Assembly: GCF_000350105.1 (NCBI RefSeq)
Contig: NZ_CAIY01000028.1
Location: 1-64,000 of the forward strand
Length of the DNA stretch: 64,000 nt
From: Richelia intracellularis HH01
GTDB taxonomy: Bacteria; Cyanobacteriota; Cyanobacteriia; Cyanobacteriales; Nostocaceae
Direction: 5' to 3'
Shown here one piece after another: positions 19,521 through 29,891 of the stretch. The position numbers were made by a program, and so were the translations under genes. Under the pieces are notes generated by a model, which did not search any database, was not told the origin of the DNA, and was given only the letters and a program-made list of their open reading frames with translations. The number at the start of each line of letters is the position of its first letter. Position 1 is the stretch's first letter.

Positions 19521-21101
19521 TCATTTTCTATTTGTTTTTATTGATGTGGAAGAGTGAATATCTTCTAATGTTACTTCGGATTGATTATCCATTATTGGTT
19601 TAACAACCTGTAAAATTGCCTCCTGAATAAATGCTTGAATGAATTCATTCCGATGATTGAGTTGAAACTGATGTTGAACCATTTCTACCATACCCCCATC
19701 ACCCCAATCTTGATCATTGCGGAAATATTCAATAAAACTTTTACCAGCTATTCTAGTTAAATAGGCAGTTGTTGTCCCTTGAATTGCCCTCCCAACAATT
19801 AAGGTACTAGCATTGATTTGCAAGGCTGTAGTAAGGAGTTGCAGTGCTCCCTTAACAATCCCCAAACTGGTAATAGTTTTTGTTAGGGATAAGGCTAGTT
19901 CTTTACCCCTTTCCATATTTAATTCACAACCATAAATTCTGCCGATTTCAACTACCATCTGTGCATTTACTGCTGCAGTTGCAAGCAAATCCACCATAGG
20001 CAAAGGGGTGACTGCAACTACTCCTGCACTAATCCATTGGAAACGTCCGACTATTTTTTCTGCTTCGCGAAAACGCTGCAAGTCAATTAGTTTTCTAACC
20101 TCCTCGCCCAATTTTAGAGATTGCAACAAAATATTATCAGCAACTAAATTTTCTCCCTCTGCCCTTAAAATCTCTGCCATAAGCCGCAATAATGGCAGAA
20201 TATCTGCCTCTGATTGAAATACTTCCCCATTGTCCAACTCTACTACTTGGGGACTAGCCGCTATCGCCACTACATTATTAGCGGGAATTAGATCATTTAC
20301 CCGTTGCCTTAGACTTTTTAAAATGGCTTTTTGATCCTCATACGTATACAAATCAGTTTTGTTAAAAACTAAAATCAAACGTTTACCAATAGAGGCTAAT
20401 GTTTGCAGAGGTTTATATTCAGAGTAGCGTAAATCATTATCTACCACAAACAACAATAAATCTGCTTCTGTAGCTAGTTTCCTTGCAAGCTGTTCCCTTT
20501 CAGTTCCCACTACTCCTACTTCCATAATTCCGGGGGTATCTATAATCAAAATCTTTCTTTCTAGACCCTTTAATTGCAAACGATATATTCCTCCAACTAC
20601 AGTAGTCCCCATTGGGGCATTAACTTTACCCACCATTTTTCCCATAACTGCATTTACTAAGGAAGTTTTTCCTGCACTTCCTGTACCAAATACAACCACT
20701 TGAATCTCACCTTGTACCAAATTGGCTTCAATTTCTTGGGATTTACTAAGTATTGCTTGGCGGGTAATCTCATCTTGAATTTCGCATAACTCCTGACGTA
20801 AAGCTTTTAGATTCAAAGAAGCTGCTTCTGATTTTCCTGCAGGTATTTTAATTTGTTTACGAGCACGATGGAAAGGTAAATCACCTCTATTTAGCCTTAA
20901 AAGATAGTATACAAAGACTATTATTAAACCCCCAATTAGAATGATTAATAAAAATAGCAATAAGTTTCCCAATAAGGGAGAATAGGATAATTGCCAGTGT
21001 AGCCGGGATAGAGAATCAATTAGCCATAGACTTAACCCTATGATTAAGATTAGACCAAAGATAAGGGTAGAGAAACGCAACAGAGTCATTGAAACAAACA
21101 C
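19521..21101 (-). CDS. Membrane-anchored GTPase with DUF697 domain
   Basis: A 526-residue protein with two N-terminal membrane helices (about 8-30 and 44-68), then a G domain: P-loop GTGSAGKTS (139-147), G3 DTPG (188-191), G4 NKTD (247-250). The C-terminal half (from about 355, SAGVVAVTPLPMVDLLATAAVNAQMV) is the DUF697/YcjF-type hydrophobic domain. The family is conserved in cyanobacteria and plausibly remodels or senses membranes like other Era-like membrane GTPases; its role is not known. ATG at 21101; MFVSM leaves a second ATG four codons in. Confidence 0.9.
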   Translation of the reverse strand: MFVSMTLLRFSTLIFGLILIIGLSLWLIDSLSRLHWQLSYSPLLGNLLLFLLIILIGGLIIVFVYYLLRLNRGDLPFHRARKQIKIPAGKSEAASLNLKALRQELCEIQDEITRQAILSKSQEIEANLVQGEIQVVVFGTGSAGKTSLVNAVMGKMVGKVNAPMGTTVVGGIYRLQLKGLERKILIIDTPGIMEVGVVGTEREQLARKLATEADLLLFVVDNDLRYSEYKPLQTLASIGKRLILVFNKTDLYTYEDQKAILKSLRQRVNDLIPANNVVAIAASPQVVELDNGEVFQSEADILPLLRLMAEILRAEGENLVADNILLQSLKLGEEVRKLIDLQRFREAEKIVGRFQWISAGVVAVTPLPMVDLLATAAVNAQMVVEIGRIYGCELNMERGKELALSLTKTITSLGIVKGALQLLTTALQINASTLIVGRAIQGTTTAYLTRIAGKSFIEYFRNDQDWGDGGMVEMVQHQFQLNHRNEFIQAFIQEAILQVVKPIMDNQSEVTLEDIHSSTSIKTNRK

Positions 21102-21706
21102 AAATTTAAAGTGAGTCGATTGTTTTGTATCTTAGAACCTTAGTAAATGGCAAAGTATGACGGAACTTGATTTTGAAGATTTTATTTTTTTATATTTTGT
21201 CTATCTAAATTACAATTGAGGTGGTTAGCATTTTATTTATTTTAAGTTGTCAGTAACATTATTCAAATTACTTAGCTACTTTTGCTATTCAAATAGTACA
21301 CTCATTTGAGTGTAGCTATTTCAAGGTGTTTCGCACTCAATTTAATTGATATTATTATTTGTCCCATAAAATGCTAACTACCTACACTAGGAATTTTTGA
21401 AAATAAAGTAGTACAAGTAATTCAAAATTCCACTTTAACTGTATTGGATTTTATAAAAATGCTTGATTTGCCTATTTGAATGGTTATATATATAAATGAC
21501 TTCAGATGAAGCAAATTTTTGGCAGCAACTCAGAATAACACTGCAATAATATTTACATTATACTTGGTGGTAATCATATGAACAAGGTTAATTAATATCT
21601 GTGATTTACTACCCTAGTAGTCTTGTACCCTTTTTTTCTTAGGGATACGATAGAAGAAGATATAGTTACCTGTCAAATGGAATGGTGAAGCCTATATGGG
21701 ATTTGT
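21102..21706. other. Gap upstream of the GTPase gene
   Basis: About 600 bases. The only structure is a near-perfect dyad tacactca-tt-tgagtgta at 21297-21314, flanked by tagcta on both sides, some 200 bp upstream of the GTPase start. No coding frame recognised. Confidence 0.45.
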
Positions 21707-21901
21707 TTATACCAAAGTAGAACCAGGGTCTAGACCCCATTCGTGTCTTAGAAGTTCTTGGTAAGTTGCTTCTCTAATAAGCATCTGTTCATAGAGCTTG
21801 ATCAGGAAGTCTTTTGCTTGTTCATGACTCATTTGCTGTACTTGAACGGCAAATGAACTGATGCTAAATTGTTGCTCAAGGGAGAGTTTGGTATTACTCA
21901 T
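21707..21901 (-). CDS. nblA: Phycobilisome degradation protein NblA
   Basis: A 64-residue protein of typical NblA length. Landmarks: LSLEQQFSISSFAVQVQQMS, then HEQAKDFLIKLYEQMLIREATYQEL and HEWGLDPGS. NblA is an adaptor that delivers phycobilisomes to the ClpC protease during nitrogen or sulfur starvation. It acts on the thylakoid surface. It is a single gene, with 600-bp gaps on both sides. A short hairpin in its leader (21976-22001) may be regulatory; no perfect NtcA site (GTA-N8-TAC) was seen within the leader. Confidence 0.97.
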   Translation of the reverse strand: MSNTKLSLEQQFSISSFAVQVQQMSHEQAKDFLIKLYEQMLIREATYQELLRHEWGLDPGSTLV

Positions 21902-22516
21902 GGAATCAACTCCAAAAACAATAAAATATTTGGATGTAATTTAGTTGAAGTTATAGTTTGCGTTTCCAGGAAAGTGAAGCTAAAACCCTAGTATTAGCTT
22001 CCTAAGACTATAGACAATGGTTCTGTAAATTAATTATCTTGGACATTTCATGTGGGGACCATTTTAATCCAGACTCAACTAATGTTATCTCCGCACAACT
22101 GGAGTCTGATATTGGGAGCCATTAATAATCAATAAAAACTACAGAGCTTTAGCAAAGAAGTATATTGGCTAACCCTGAGAATATGAAATATTTTAATAAC
22201 CTCTGATGAATAACATATACTCCACTTAAATATAAATAAATAGGGAGCTAAAATATTTTTATCAACTTGCATATAGGAAAAAAGCTCAGGCTGAACAAAA
22301 TACTAATTACCCCAAACACAATGCTAAGTATGCCTGTGTTTCCCTTAAACAATTATACTTAGGTTTAGGAAAAAATACCATTATAGATAAATAAATCCAT
22401 GTGGCGTTTAGTAATTCTAAGGTTTTTGCGACTAGGCTATAAATATCTTTTGGGAAAAGAATTCTTATAAAAAATCATGTAGTATGGTGTGATGAGCAAC
22501 CCCACACACCACCAAG
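21902..22516. other. nblA upstream region
   Basis: About 615 bases between nblA and the PP2C gene, both leftward. It contains the hairpin gaagctaa (21976-21983)/ttagcttc (21994-22001) about 75-100 bp before the nblA ATG, and a second weak pairing cagactc/gagtctg further upstream. It must contain the nblA promoter, and a Fur-like or NtcA-like box could not be assigned by eye. No coding frame recognised. Confidence 0.5.
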
Positions 22517-23245
22517 TTATTCCTCAAAATTGATAATAACCACTGTAATATTATCTCGACCACCTTCCTTTTTTGCCCCATCAACTAGAAACATAGCAGC
22601 TTTTTCTAATAAAGAGTTTTCCCTAAGACAAGCAGCTATTTCCTCATCTACTAGTTCCTCTGTCAAGCCATCACTGCATAATAAGAGATAATCGCTCTTT
22701 TCTATCTCTAAGGGTTGGATATCTATTTCCATCAAGTCTTCTCTACCTAAGCAGCGGGATAACACATGCCGGAAAGGATGAGTCCGTGCTTCCTCAGGAG
22801 AAATATCACCCATTTTTAGAGCACGTGCGACCCAAGTATGGTCTTGAGTAATTTGCTGTAATTGTTTGTCTCGAAAGCGGTAAAGTCGGGAATCTCCCAC
22901 ATAGGCAAGGTAGGGAGATTCTCCCTCACGTATCATGAATACAACTACAGTTGTACCCATATCAGCACACTCCGGGTGCTTCCTCTGGCCTTCGAGGATA
23001 GATTCATTAGCCTGAAAACAGGCTTCTTGGAGTAATTCCTGTCCAGATCTTAAAGAATACCAATTGTTAAGCAAATATTGTCGAATTTCTCTGGTTGCAA
23101 TCTGGCTAGCTTCTTCCCCTCCTGCATGTCCTCCCATACCATCAGCTATGATGAAAAATCGACCTTCTGGATCAGTATGGTAAGAGTCTTGGTTGCTTGA
23201 ACGAACTAGTCCCGGATCGCTCAAACCAGTAAAACTAATTTTCAT
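22517..23245 (-). CDS. PP2C-type serine/threonine phosphatase
   Basis: A 242-residue Stp1/PphA-like protein phosphatase. Metal-binding and catalytic motifs are complete: SNQDSY (D20), ADGMGGHAGGEEA (from D35), AYVGDSRLYRF, HVLSRCLG, LLCSDGLTEEL and GGRDNITVVII. It dephosphorylates phosphoserine/threonine proteins in the cytosol; cyanobacterial members act on PII among others. It starts 18 bp after the stop of the UbiB-family gene on the same strand, so the two are probably cotranscribed. Confidence 0.95.
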   Translation of the reverse strand: MKISFTGLSDPGLVRSSNQDSYHTDPEGRFFIIADGMGGHAGGEEASQIATREIRQYLLNNWYSLRSGQELLQEACFQANESILEGQRKHPECADMGTTVVVFMIREGESPYLAYVGDSRLYRFRDKQLQQITQDHTWVARALKMGDISPEEARTHPFRHVLSRCLGREDLMEIDIQPLEIEKSDYLLLCSDGLTEELVDEEIAACLRENSLLEKAAMFLVDGAKKEGGRDNITVVIINFEE

Positions 23246-23263
23246 AAATTGATTTCAAAATGA

Positions 23264-24949
23264 TTAATACATACGGTCGTAACGATCTAAGCGCAAAAGT
23301 AGCCTAATGAGCAACCATGATACAGTTGCGGCAATCAAAACGGCAAATATCGCTAACCATATATAATCTTCGAGCAGCAAAATCGTGGCAGAAAGAGTGA
23401 AACCACTGATAATTACCGAGTAAGTCATGCTGAGTTGAACATTACTTTGACGGCGTAGTAAACGTTCCGTTTCAATGGAACGGAATCGCAAACGTACATC
23501 TCCTTTTTCTAAACGTTCAAGTGTATCCTCTAATCTTCTTGGTAATCCCAAGGCTGTGTTGCTGACTTGTACAGCCTGGCGACTTAATTCATTGAGAAAA
23601 GTGTTTCCCTGTGAATCATTCATATTTGTCATAAGCTGAATTGCATAGGGTTGGGCAACTTCCATAAAGTTAAATTCGGGATCTAAACCCTTTCCTACAC
23701 CCTCTAAAGTTGAGAAGGCACGCATCACAAAAGTAAAGGTTGCAGGAAACCTAAAAGGCTTATCATAGGCGATTTCATATAAATCGTCACTAATGGCTCT
23801 TATAGAATGGGCTTCAAAGGGTTCATCCATGAAGTTATCCAACATGTATTGTATAGAACGTCGTACTGGTCCCATATCTTCCACTGGGGCCAAAGCACCT
23901 AGATTGATTAGAGAAGTGACTACACGCTCACTATTTTTTTGGGCAATACCAAATAAAGTTTCCATTAATCCTTCCCTGACATTGGATTTAATTTGCCCCA
24001 TCATGCCAAAGTCATAAAATATCAATGCTCCTTCAGGACTAACAGCGATGTTACCGGGATGTGGATCAGCATGGAAAAAACCATTATTTAATAATTGTTG
24101 CAGATAAGCTTGAGCACCTAGACGTGCTAGCACCTTGCGATCCAAACCAGCTGCTTCCAAAGCTGCATACTGGCTGATTTTAATCCCAGGCACATATTCT
24201 AAAGTCAACACCTTAGAAGAAGTATAACGCCAATAAACCCGGGGAACTTTAACCCAATCTTCATCACGAAAATTACGGCGAAAAGTATCTGCATTTCGCC
24301 CTTCTTTGAGATAGTCAATTTCTTCCCAAAGAATACGGCAACACTCCTCATAAATCCCAAGCCAATCCCGACCCTTGCCCCATGCTGGATGTTTTTGGAA
24401 ATAATATGTAATACCCTTGAGAATTTGTAAATCAATTTCAAATAGCCTTTTTAAGCCGGGACGTTGCACCTTAACAACTACAGTTTCTCCTGTATGTAAA
24501 ACTGCTTTGTGTACTTGTCCCAAGCTGGCAGCAGCTAAGGGAACTGGTTCAAAGTTGCGAAATACTTGGTTAATTGTCCGATCCAGTTCTTGCTCAACAA
24601 TTGCTTCTGCCTGTTCATAACCAAACGCTGGAACTCTATCTTGGAGTTTACTTAATTCTTCCACATACTCACCGGCAAAGATATCAGCACGTGTGGAAAA
24701 TAATTGCCCAACCTTAATAAAGGTTGGACCTAATTCTAGTAGTTTATTACGAATCCAAATTGCTTGTTCTTTACGTCTGGCAGTATAGTTGGCTTCTGTT
24801 ATTCCACCAGAATAACTCCATGATTTTTTGTTTAACCATAGTTTGAATATTAAGATCAAAACAAATGACCAAATGTCTACAAAGCGCCGTTTACCAGAGT
24901 AATTTTCACGATTCCAACGGTATGCCTTGTCCGTATAACCATTTTCCAT
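23264..24949 (-). CDS. ABC1/UbiB (AarF) family atypical kinase
   Basis: A 561-residue protein with the family hallmarks: FIKVGQLFSTR (the KxGQ motif), LAAASLGQVHKA (Ala-rich loop), HADPHPGN, and YDFGMMG. Two C-terminal membrane helices follow (about 505-550). Family members support quinone/tocopherol biosynthesis and act at membranes; in chloroplasts the homologues are plastoglobule ABC1K proteins. Its 18-bp spacing to the PP2C gene suggests a shared transcript, though the functional link is unproven. Confidence 0.93.
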   Translation of the reverse strand: MENGYTDKAYRWNRENYSGKRRFVDIWSFVLILIFKLWLNKKSWSYSGGITEANYTARRKEQAIWIRNKLLELGPTFIKVGQLFSTRADIFAGEYVEELSKLQDRVPAFGYEQAEAIVEQELDRTINQVFRNFEPVPLAAASLGQVHKAVLHTGETVVVKVQRPGLKRLFEIDLQILKGITYYFQKHPAWGKGRDWLGIYEECCRILWEEIDYLKEGRNADTFRRNFRDEDWVKVPRVYWRYTSSKVLTLEYVPGIKISQYAALEAAGLDRKVLARLGAQAYLQQLLNNGFFHADPHPGNIAVSPEGALIFYDFGMMGQIKSNVREGLMETLFGIAQKNSERVVTSLINLGALAPVEDMGPVRRSIQYMLDNFMDEPFEAHSIRAISDDLYEIAYDKPFRFPATFTFVMRAFSTLEGVGKGLDPEFNFMEVAQPYAIQLMTNMNDSQGNTFLNELSRQAVQVSNTALGLPRRLEDTLERLEKGDVRLRFRSIETERLLRRQSNVQLSMTYSVIISGFTLSATILLLEDYIWLAIFAVLIAATVSWLLIRLLLRLDRYDRMY

Positions 24950-25215
24950 ATGTGTTGCTTACCGCTGGTGATTGAATGAGCTGCTAGGAAGGAAAAACAC
25001 GCTATTTCAAATTACCGAAAATAGTACTGTGCAATAGTCCCCAGGAAGTATTGTCACAAGGTAATTGCCAGACAAGAACCAGTAGAGTAGATCATCCTGT
25101 TGACTGATTTGATGAAGCCAAGATTTGGATAGATTACACCGAACAAACTCACTTCCTGAGACAATGCTAAATGCACAGTAAGAATGAGTACCCTGCCATC
25201 TTTTCCTATTTAAAT

Positions 25216-25527
25216 TTAACTACGGTAATTTTGTAGTTCTGTTCTTAAAAGAGCAATTTCTGCTCTTAGCTCATCAATTGTGGTTTGCACATCAGGGGTT
25301 TCTAAATCTGATTGGGTTGTTAGGCCAGCATTAGCAATATCACTATTAGCTGAACAATTAGCCCGTTCCATAACATCTTCAGCAAAACGGTTGAATTGCT
25401 CTTTTAACTCGGCATCCAATTTGCCTATTTCGCTCAAGGTATCAGTGACAGCATGTTCTAGACGTTCATTAATAACCTCAGCCACTGCTCTGCCAACTAA
25501 AAATGCTTGTACTAGAGAGTTACCCAT
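25216..25527 (-). CDS. DUF6825 family protein
   Basis: A 103-residue protein starting MGNSLVQAFLVGRAVAEVI, with the acidic helical continuation DTLSEIGKLDAELKEQFNRF and a C-terminal coiled coil (TIDELRAEIALLRTELQNY). This pattern is a small conserved cyanobacterial and chloroplast protein family, now called DUF6825, of unknown function and probably thylakoid-associated. It lies 266 bp upstream of the UbiB-like gene in the same direction; the spacer holds no identified gene. Confidence 0.8.
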   Translation of the reverse strand: MGNSLVQAFLVGRAVAEVINERLEHAVTDTLSEIGKLDAELKEQFNRFAEDVMERANCSANSDIANAGLTTQSDLETPDVQTTIDELRAEIALLRTELQNYRS

Positions 25528-27054
25528 AAATTTTTGTTACTTTAAGCTGCAAAAAAATTATAACTTGACCTCCTACTTTAAAGTTGTTGGGAAATAAACA
25601 GCAGTCCAGGCCTAAGTTATATAACTTATTTGTCTGTGAGACTTATCCCATGCTAGCAAAATTAAGTATTAAGTGTTCTGTTCATCAAAGTCCTAACTTC
25701 GGCCACACCTAATCAAAAATATTCTGTTTTACCTAGTTCACAAATTTCAAGCCCACCTATTCTGAGACCAGAATATTAACCAAATATTTTTTAGAATCAA
25801 AAAAACAAATTAATAATACTGTATAAGTTTATTTTGAATAACCCCGAACTTCAAAATTGTAATAACAGTCATCTTTTTTACCTGATTATATAAAACTCAG
25901 TTATATTCATGTAACATGCCTGCAAGACAATAATAAATATAAATTTGGCTCGTAGACATGTAGTTTTATCATCCAAAATTGATGGTTGTATTGGCAATAA
26001 CCAAAGCTTTTTTACTCTTATAAAAGAAGAATTTTATATTTTATATAAAAATAAGTTAAATATATAAATATTAATTAAATTCTGAGATATTTTTATCATG
26101 ACAGATATTTTTACTAAAAAAGAAAATTTAATTGATTGAGATAATAACTTTGATAACTAATCTTTTAAACCATTGATTTTATTTATGAATATCATTGAGA
26201 ATACATTTTTTTGATATCGTAGCCAGTACACAATCTACAGTAGACAGATGAACTTTCCAAATACTAGTTTTTATTCTTAGGCTCAATTCAGTATAAAAAT
26301 AACTTGTACTAGTTTTACAAGTACTACAGGGAGTTAAATAAGCTACAAATCAATGAATTTAAATAGTCAATCTTAACAATAAATACAGATAATTTAATTA
26401 GAATACATTACCAACAGACTAAGTATTATCAAACAATCTGTGGATATTTTTTCAAAAATATAAAATACTAAATAATGGAGTTATTTTCATAAGAAGAATA
26501 ATTTTATTCTAAATTAATTTGGTTATTAATAGCTCTTCATTAATTATATTAATTAGGTGAAAATTAAACATACTTATTATCCCCAGATATAATGAATCTA
26601 TAAGTAACTATTGGTTATAGGTAAATTGCTAATATATTAGCTAGTCTAATTTTAGACAGATTGCCCATAATCCTATTCTAAATTACCTGATAGTGAAGTT
26701 GCTAGATTTATCATTTAATACTATTAATTAACCATTAAATGTTGGAATTCTTTATGAGCTAACTATCGATATCAAAATTCAAGTACATATCTTATTTGTT
26801 AGTATAATTTTTACAAGTGTAAATAAAATCAAATATAAATTCCATCTAATTAAAAATTATCTTAAAATATTAACTGCAATGACCGGAAATAATATATAGC
26901 ATATCTTGCATACTAAATTAATATCTTGTTTGTCTACTTAATAACCGAGCAAACTCATAAAGTAATCATAAAAAAATAAGAAGAAGGTTCAATAACAAAT
27001 TTTACGCAACTGCTCCCATATTTTGGGGATATAAAAATTTGGTATAGTATCCTA
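25528..27054. other. 1.5-kb gene-free AT-rich gap
   Basis: About 1.5 kb between two leftward genes with no convincing frame on either strand, no strong hairpin and no RNA gene. Its composition is like the 4.6-8.4 kb gap. Confidence 0.6.
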
Positions 27055-27840
27055 TTAATTCTTTTCCCTTTCCTTATCGGGTTCCAATTTTTGTAAATGG
27101 CCATGCAAAGTTGTCAGAGTTTCTGCTAATTGACTAAGGCCGTTTTCCAAAGATTGCTTTCGACCTAATAGTTGACGTAATTTCTGATAACGAGCAAGTG
27201 CCATACTTACGCTAGGCACTTGCTCTGTAGGACAGGGACGAGACCAAACTTTCCCTGCAGAATCTAAGGCACATAAACGGTAGCACGTACGGGATAGCTG
27301 ATAAGAAATTTTTTCTTGATCAGCACAAATTTCCTCTACATAGTTCATTAACCGCTCTACTTCCCCATGACGTAATGTTGCCATTCCCTGGGTTTCTGAT
27401 TCCCTTTTATATGATTCCAACCAACCATTAACAATTGGCCCCTCCAAATAAATGTCCTGTATTTGTCGAACAATTATTTGGAGTTCTTCTTGCCATTGGG
27501 CAATATCCGTCTGAATTTCTCTTAATAAATTTATTGCCAAAGCCGGATTTACCCCATAGTGATAATTCTTAAAACTAGGATGTTTAAATTTGAGACGATT
27601 AGAAAATTCTCTTTCCCGAGCTCGCGCTGGGAATGTCTGTACGGAAATATGCTTAACAAAAAAATCTGAATCAGCCCCTTCCTCTTCCTTTGATGATGAA
27701 GGGGCTGATGTTTCCGGTAATTGTGTCTTGACGCTAATCCGGAATGATAGAGGCCGTCTTGGATGATTGCCAGTTTTGGATGCAGAGACACGTTCTAAAT
27801 CATATAAAGTTGCCTCAATACGTTTTAAGCTTACTTTCAT
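27055..27840 (-). CDS. Conserved hypothetical protein with helical C-terminus
   Basis: A 261-residue protein of no family I can name. Residues 1-95 are polar, with a low-complexity stretch (PETSAPSSSKEEEG, about 44-57). Residues 95-261 are helical and rich in Gln/Glu/Leu: NPALAINLLREIQTDIAQWQ, IVRQIQDIYLEGPIVNGWLE, then a predicted coiled coil at the end (LGRKQSLENGLSQLAETL). Cysteines occur in CADQEK, RTCYRLCAL and RPCPTE. The codon use and even composition argue for a real gene. It is divergent from cobU. Confidence 0.75.
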   Translation of the reverse strand: MKVSLKRIEATLYDLERVSASKTGNHPRRPLSFRISVKTQLPETSAPSSSKEEEGADSDFFVKHISVQTFPARAREREFSNRLKFKHPSFKNYHYGVNPALAINLLREIQTDIAQWQEELQIIVRQIQDIYLEGPIVNGWLESYKRESETQGMATLRHGEVERLMNYVEEICADQEKISYQLSRTCYRLCALDSAGKVWSRPCPTEQVPSVSMALARYQKLRQLLGRKQSLENGLSQLAETLTTLHGHLQKLEPDKEREKN

Positions 27841-28191
27841 AAAAATATACCCACAGTTTGCACGACCTGATGGTGTTTAATAATGCGCTAATGACTACAG
27901 GATGAATGATGCAAGATTGCAAGATTATAGATGCCATAGGTACTTGTCATAATAGGGGGTAAAACCCCTCTATGTGAAGTAGGGCTTAGCCTACTGTTAT
28001 TATAATAACTTCCTAAAAAATACCTGAAAAGTATTTTCCATTTCCTAATTAACTAAGATAATTCTAATATCGTTTGTATTTCATGTGCTCGTATTAGCCT
28101 GTTCAGAAAGTAATGTTGTAAGCAGCAATTCTACTTACAAGTGTCAAAAAATCATGATGTTAAAATTCCTAATTCATGTTGAGGGAAAACT
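27841..28191. other. Divergent intergenic region with a GC-richer structured patch
   Basis: About 350 bases between the leftward hypothetical gene and cobU. At 27935-27974 a nested fold is possible: catag/ctatg outside, agggg/cccct inside. It is followed at 27978-27995 by agtagg/cctact. I looked for a cobalamin riboswitch (B12 box) because cobU follows, and did not find one. This may be a 5' UTR fold or terminator. Confidence 0.35.
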
Positions 28192-28749
28192 ATGAGTCAG
28201 ATTATCCTAGTAACTGGGCCTGCCCGCTCAGGTAAAAGTGAATGGGCTGAAACCTTGGCTACTGAAACACAACTTCATGTAGTATATGTTGCGACAGGAA
28301 ACCAAGATGTTAATGATACAGAATGGCAAAAACGTATTCAGAATCATCAATTGCGTCGTCCTCCTAATTGGCTGACACTAGAGGTTCCTCGTAATTTGTC
28401 ACATGTTATTGCAGATGCACATCCTCATAGTTGTATATTGGTTGACTCTTTAGGAACTTGGGTTGCAAATTATCTAGATATGAATGAAGAAACTTGGTCT
28501 AACATTGCACAAGAATTATTGGAAACAGTGGGAATAATAGCTGCCAAGATAATTTTTGTTGCAGAAGAAACTGGTTGGGGTGTTATTCCTGCTTATCCTT
28601 TAGGTAGAATTTTTCGTGATCGTTTAGGTAATTTAGTACGTCAATTGAGTGTTATTTCTGATACTGCTTATCTTGTGACGGGGGGATATGTCCTTAATCT
28701 TGGAAGATTAGGCTTCCCATTACCTATAGTTCAAGAGGACACAAATTAA
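28192..28749 (+). CDS. cobU: Adenosylcobinamide kinase / adenosylcobinamide-phosphate guanylyltransferase
   Basis: A 185-residue CobU of usual size. It has the P-loop GPARSGKSEW (9-18), VYVATGNQDVNDTEWQKRI with the motif leading to the guanylylated histidine region (QNHQLRRPPNW), LVDSLGTWVAN and AEETGWGVIP. CobU phosphorylates adenosylcobinamide and transfers GMP to it, in assembly of the cobalamin nucleotide loop. The cobT-type gene at 46750-47889 acts in the same branch but is far away. ATG at 28192 follows GAGGGAAAACT, a reasonable Shine-Dalgarno. Confidence 0.96.
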   Translation: MSQIILVTGPARSGKSEWAETLATETQLHVVYVATGNQDVNDTEWQKRIQNHQLRRPPNWLTLEVPRNLSHVIADAHPHSCILVDSLGTWVANYLDMNEETWSNIAQELLETVGIIAAKIIFVAEETGWGVIPAYPLGRIFRDRLGNLVRQLSVISDTAYLVTGGYVLNLGRLGFPLPIVQEDTN

Positions 28750-29891
28750 AATGATTTGTTACCTTATTAATATATAGCTATCAAATTAATATATAGCTTA
28801 GGCATCGATGTCATACTATCAGAATTTATGTATGGTGCTACGTACAATTCAAAAGCAAGAAGCAAAACTATTATTCTATTGGCTTAATATTTATTTTAGA
28901 CTTTAATTCTTTTGTTTAATACAACCAAACAGAAACATATAATAGTAGGAAGAATACAGATGGTTGGTATTTTTGCCCTCTTATTAAAGGTATGTTCCAT
29001 TATCTTTACTATAGTACTCTAAAAGATTTTTAAGCAATACTTGGGGTCAGGTAAAACATATGCCAGCTTGATTTTGATTACCATTCTGTATATTAAGATC
29101 AATTTAAACAGTAAAGTGGAGAAATAGAAAATAAATATGTGCTAAGAATTTTATATTCGTAGGAATTCATTTGGCCAAAATAAAAAAATATAAATAAGGA
29201 AAGATGAAACAATTACGAGTTTTGATGGGACATATGGACATAAAAAAATAATTGGGAGGGATTTTGCAAGCTTTGTGGATGAGAAACATATAAGAACCCA
29301 TATAATATAGCCAATTTATCTAAGAATCACATGACACAATAAAACGCAAGAGATACTCTCAAGAAAACTAGCATCAGTTTCAGTTGGCCTACTACCAAAT
29401 TAGACTATTCGGCACTACAAAACACAAGGTAATTTTTCAGTGTATCTTTCTTGTCTAGTCTTTTATGATAGGTAAATTACTTTGGCAGTTTTCTGCTATC
29501 TATGACGATGTCTTCTTAAAAGGCTGAAGAGTGAGACATTATTTGAAATAGGCATTACTATTAAACCTGATATGGACAGTAAAGAATTTAATGATTTTAT
29601 TTAATTATTTTGTTTATTAAAAATAAACCTACTAGAAATATTGATGTGAAATGGTACAATTGAATTTATTGTACATTGTGATCGACCCAAACACTTATCT
29701 ATAAGTCTTTAATTGGATACTAAAATTCGCTTGAATACACGTACGTTGAGGCCAGTCTATTTATTTTGTAAGTTAATTTTATAAAGGTAAAATATGTTAG
29801 ATAAGTCATGGGATCAACTGCTTATTAAAGCTTTATTTTTAATTCCAAGTTAGTTGTTTAAAATCCTAATCGTAGGAGATACAATTGTACT
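28750..29891. other. 1.1-kb gap
   Basis: About 1.1 kb between two rightward genes. A 14-bp direct repeat (attaatatatagct at 28766-28779 and 28785-28798) follows cobU. Short broken frames around 29400-29600 contain coding-like words but no continuous gene. Confidence 0.5.

Noticed and set aside
24205-24441. Frame inside the UbiB-like gene
   Set aside because: Shadow of the real gene, whose kinase motifs are intact in the main frame.
25003-25200. Minus-strand open stretch of about 49 codons after the DUF6825 gene
   Set aside because: No good start, no recognisable sequence, and an equal-length open frame is possible by chance there.
27841-28191. Possible cobalamin riboswitch before cobU
   Set aside because: No B12 box or the conserved junction sequences; only short hairpins are present.
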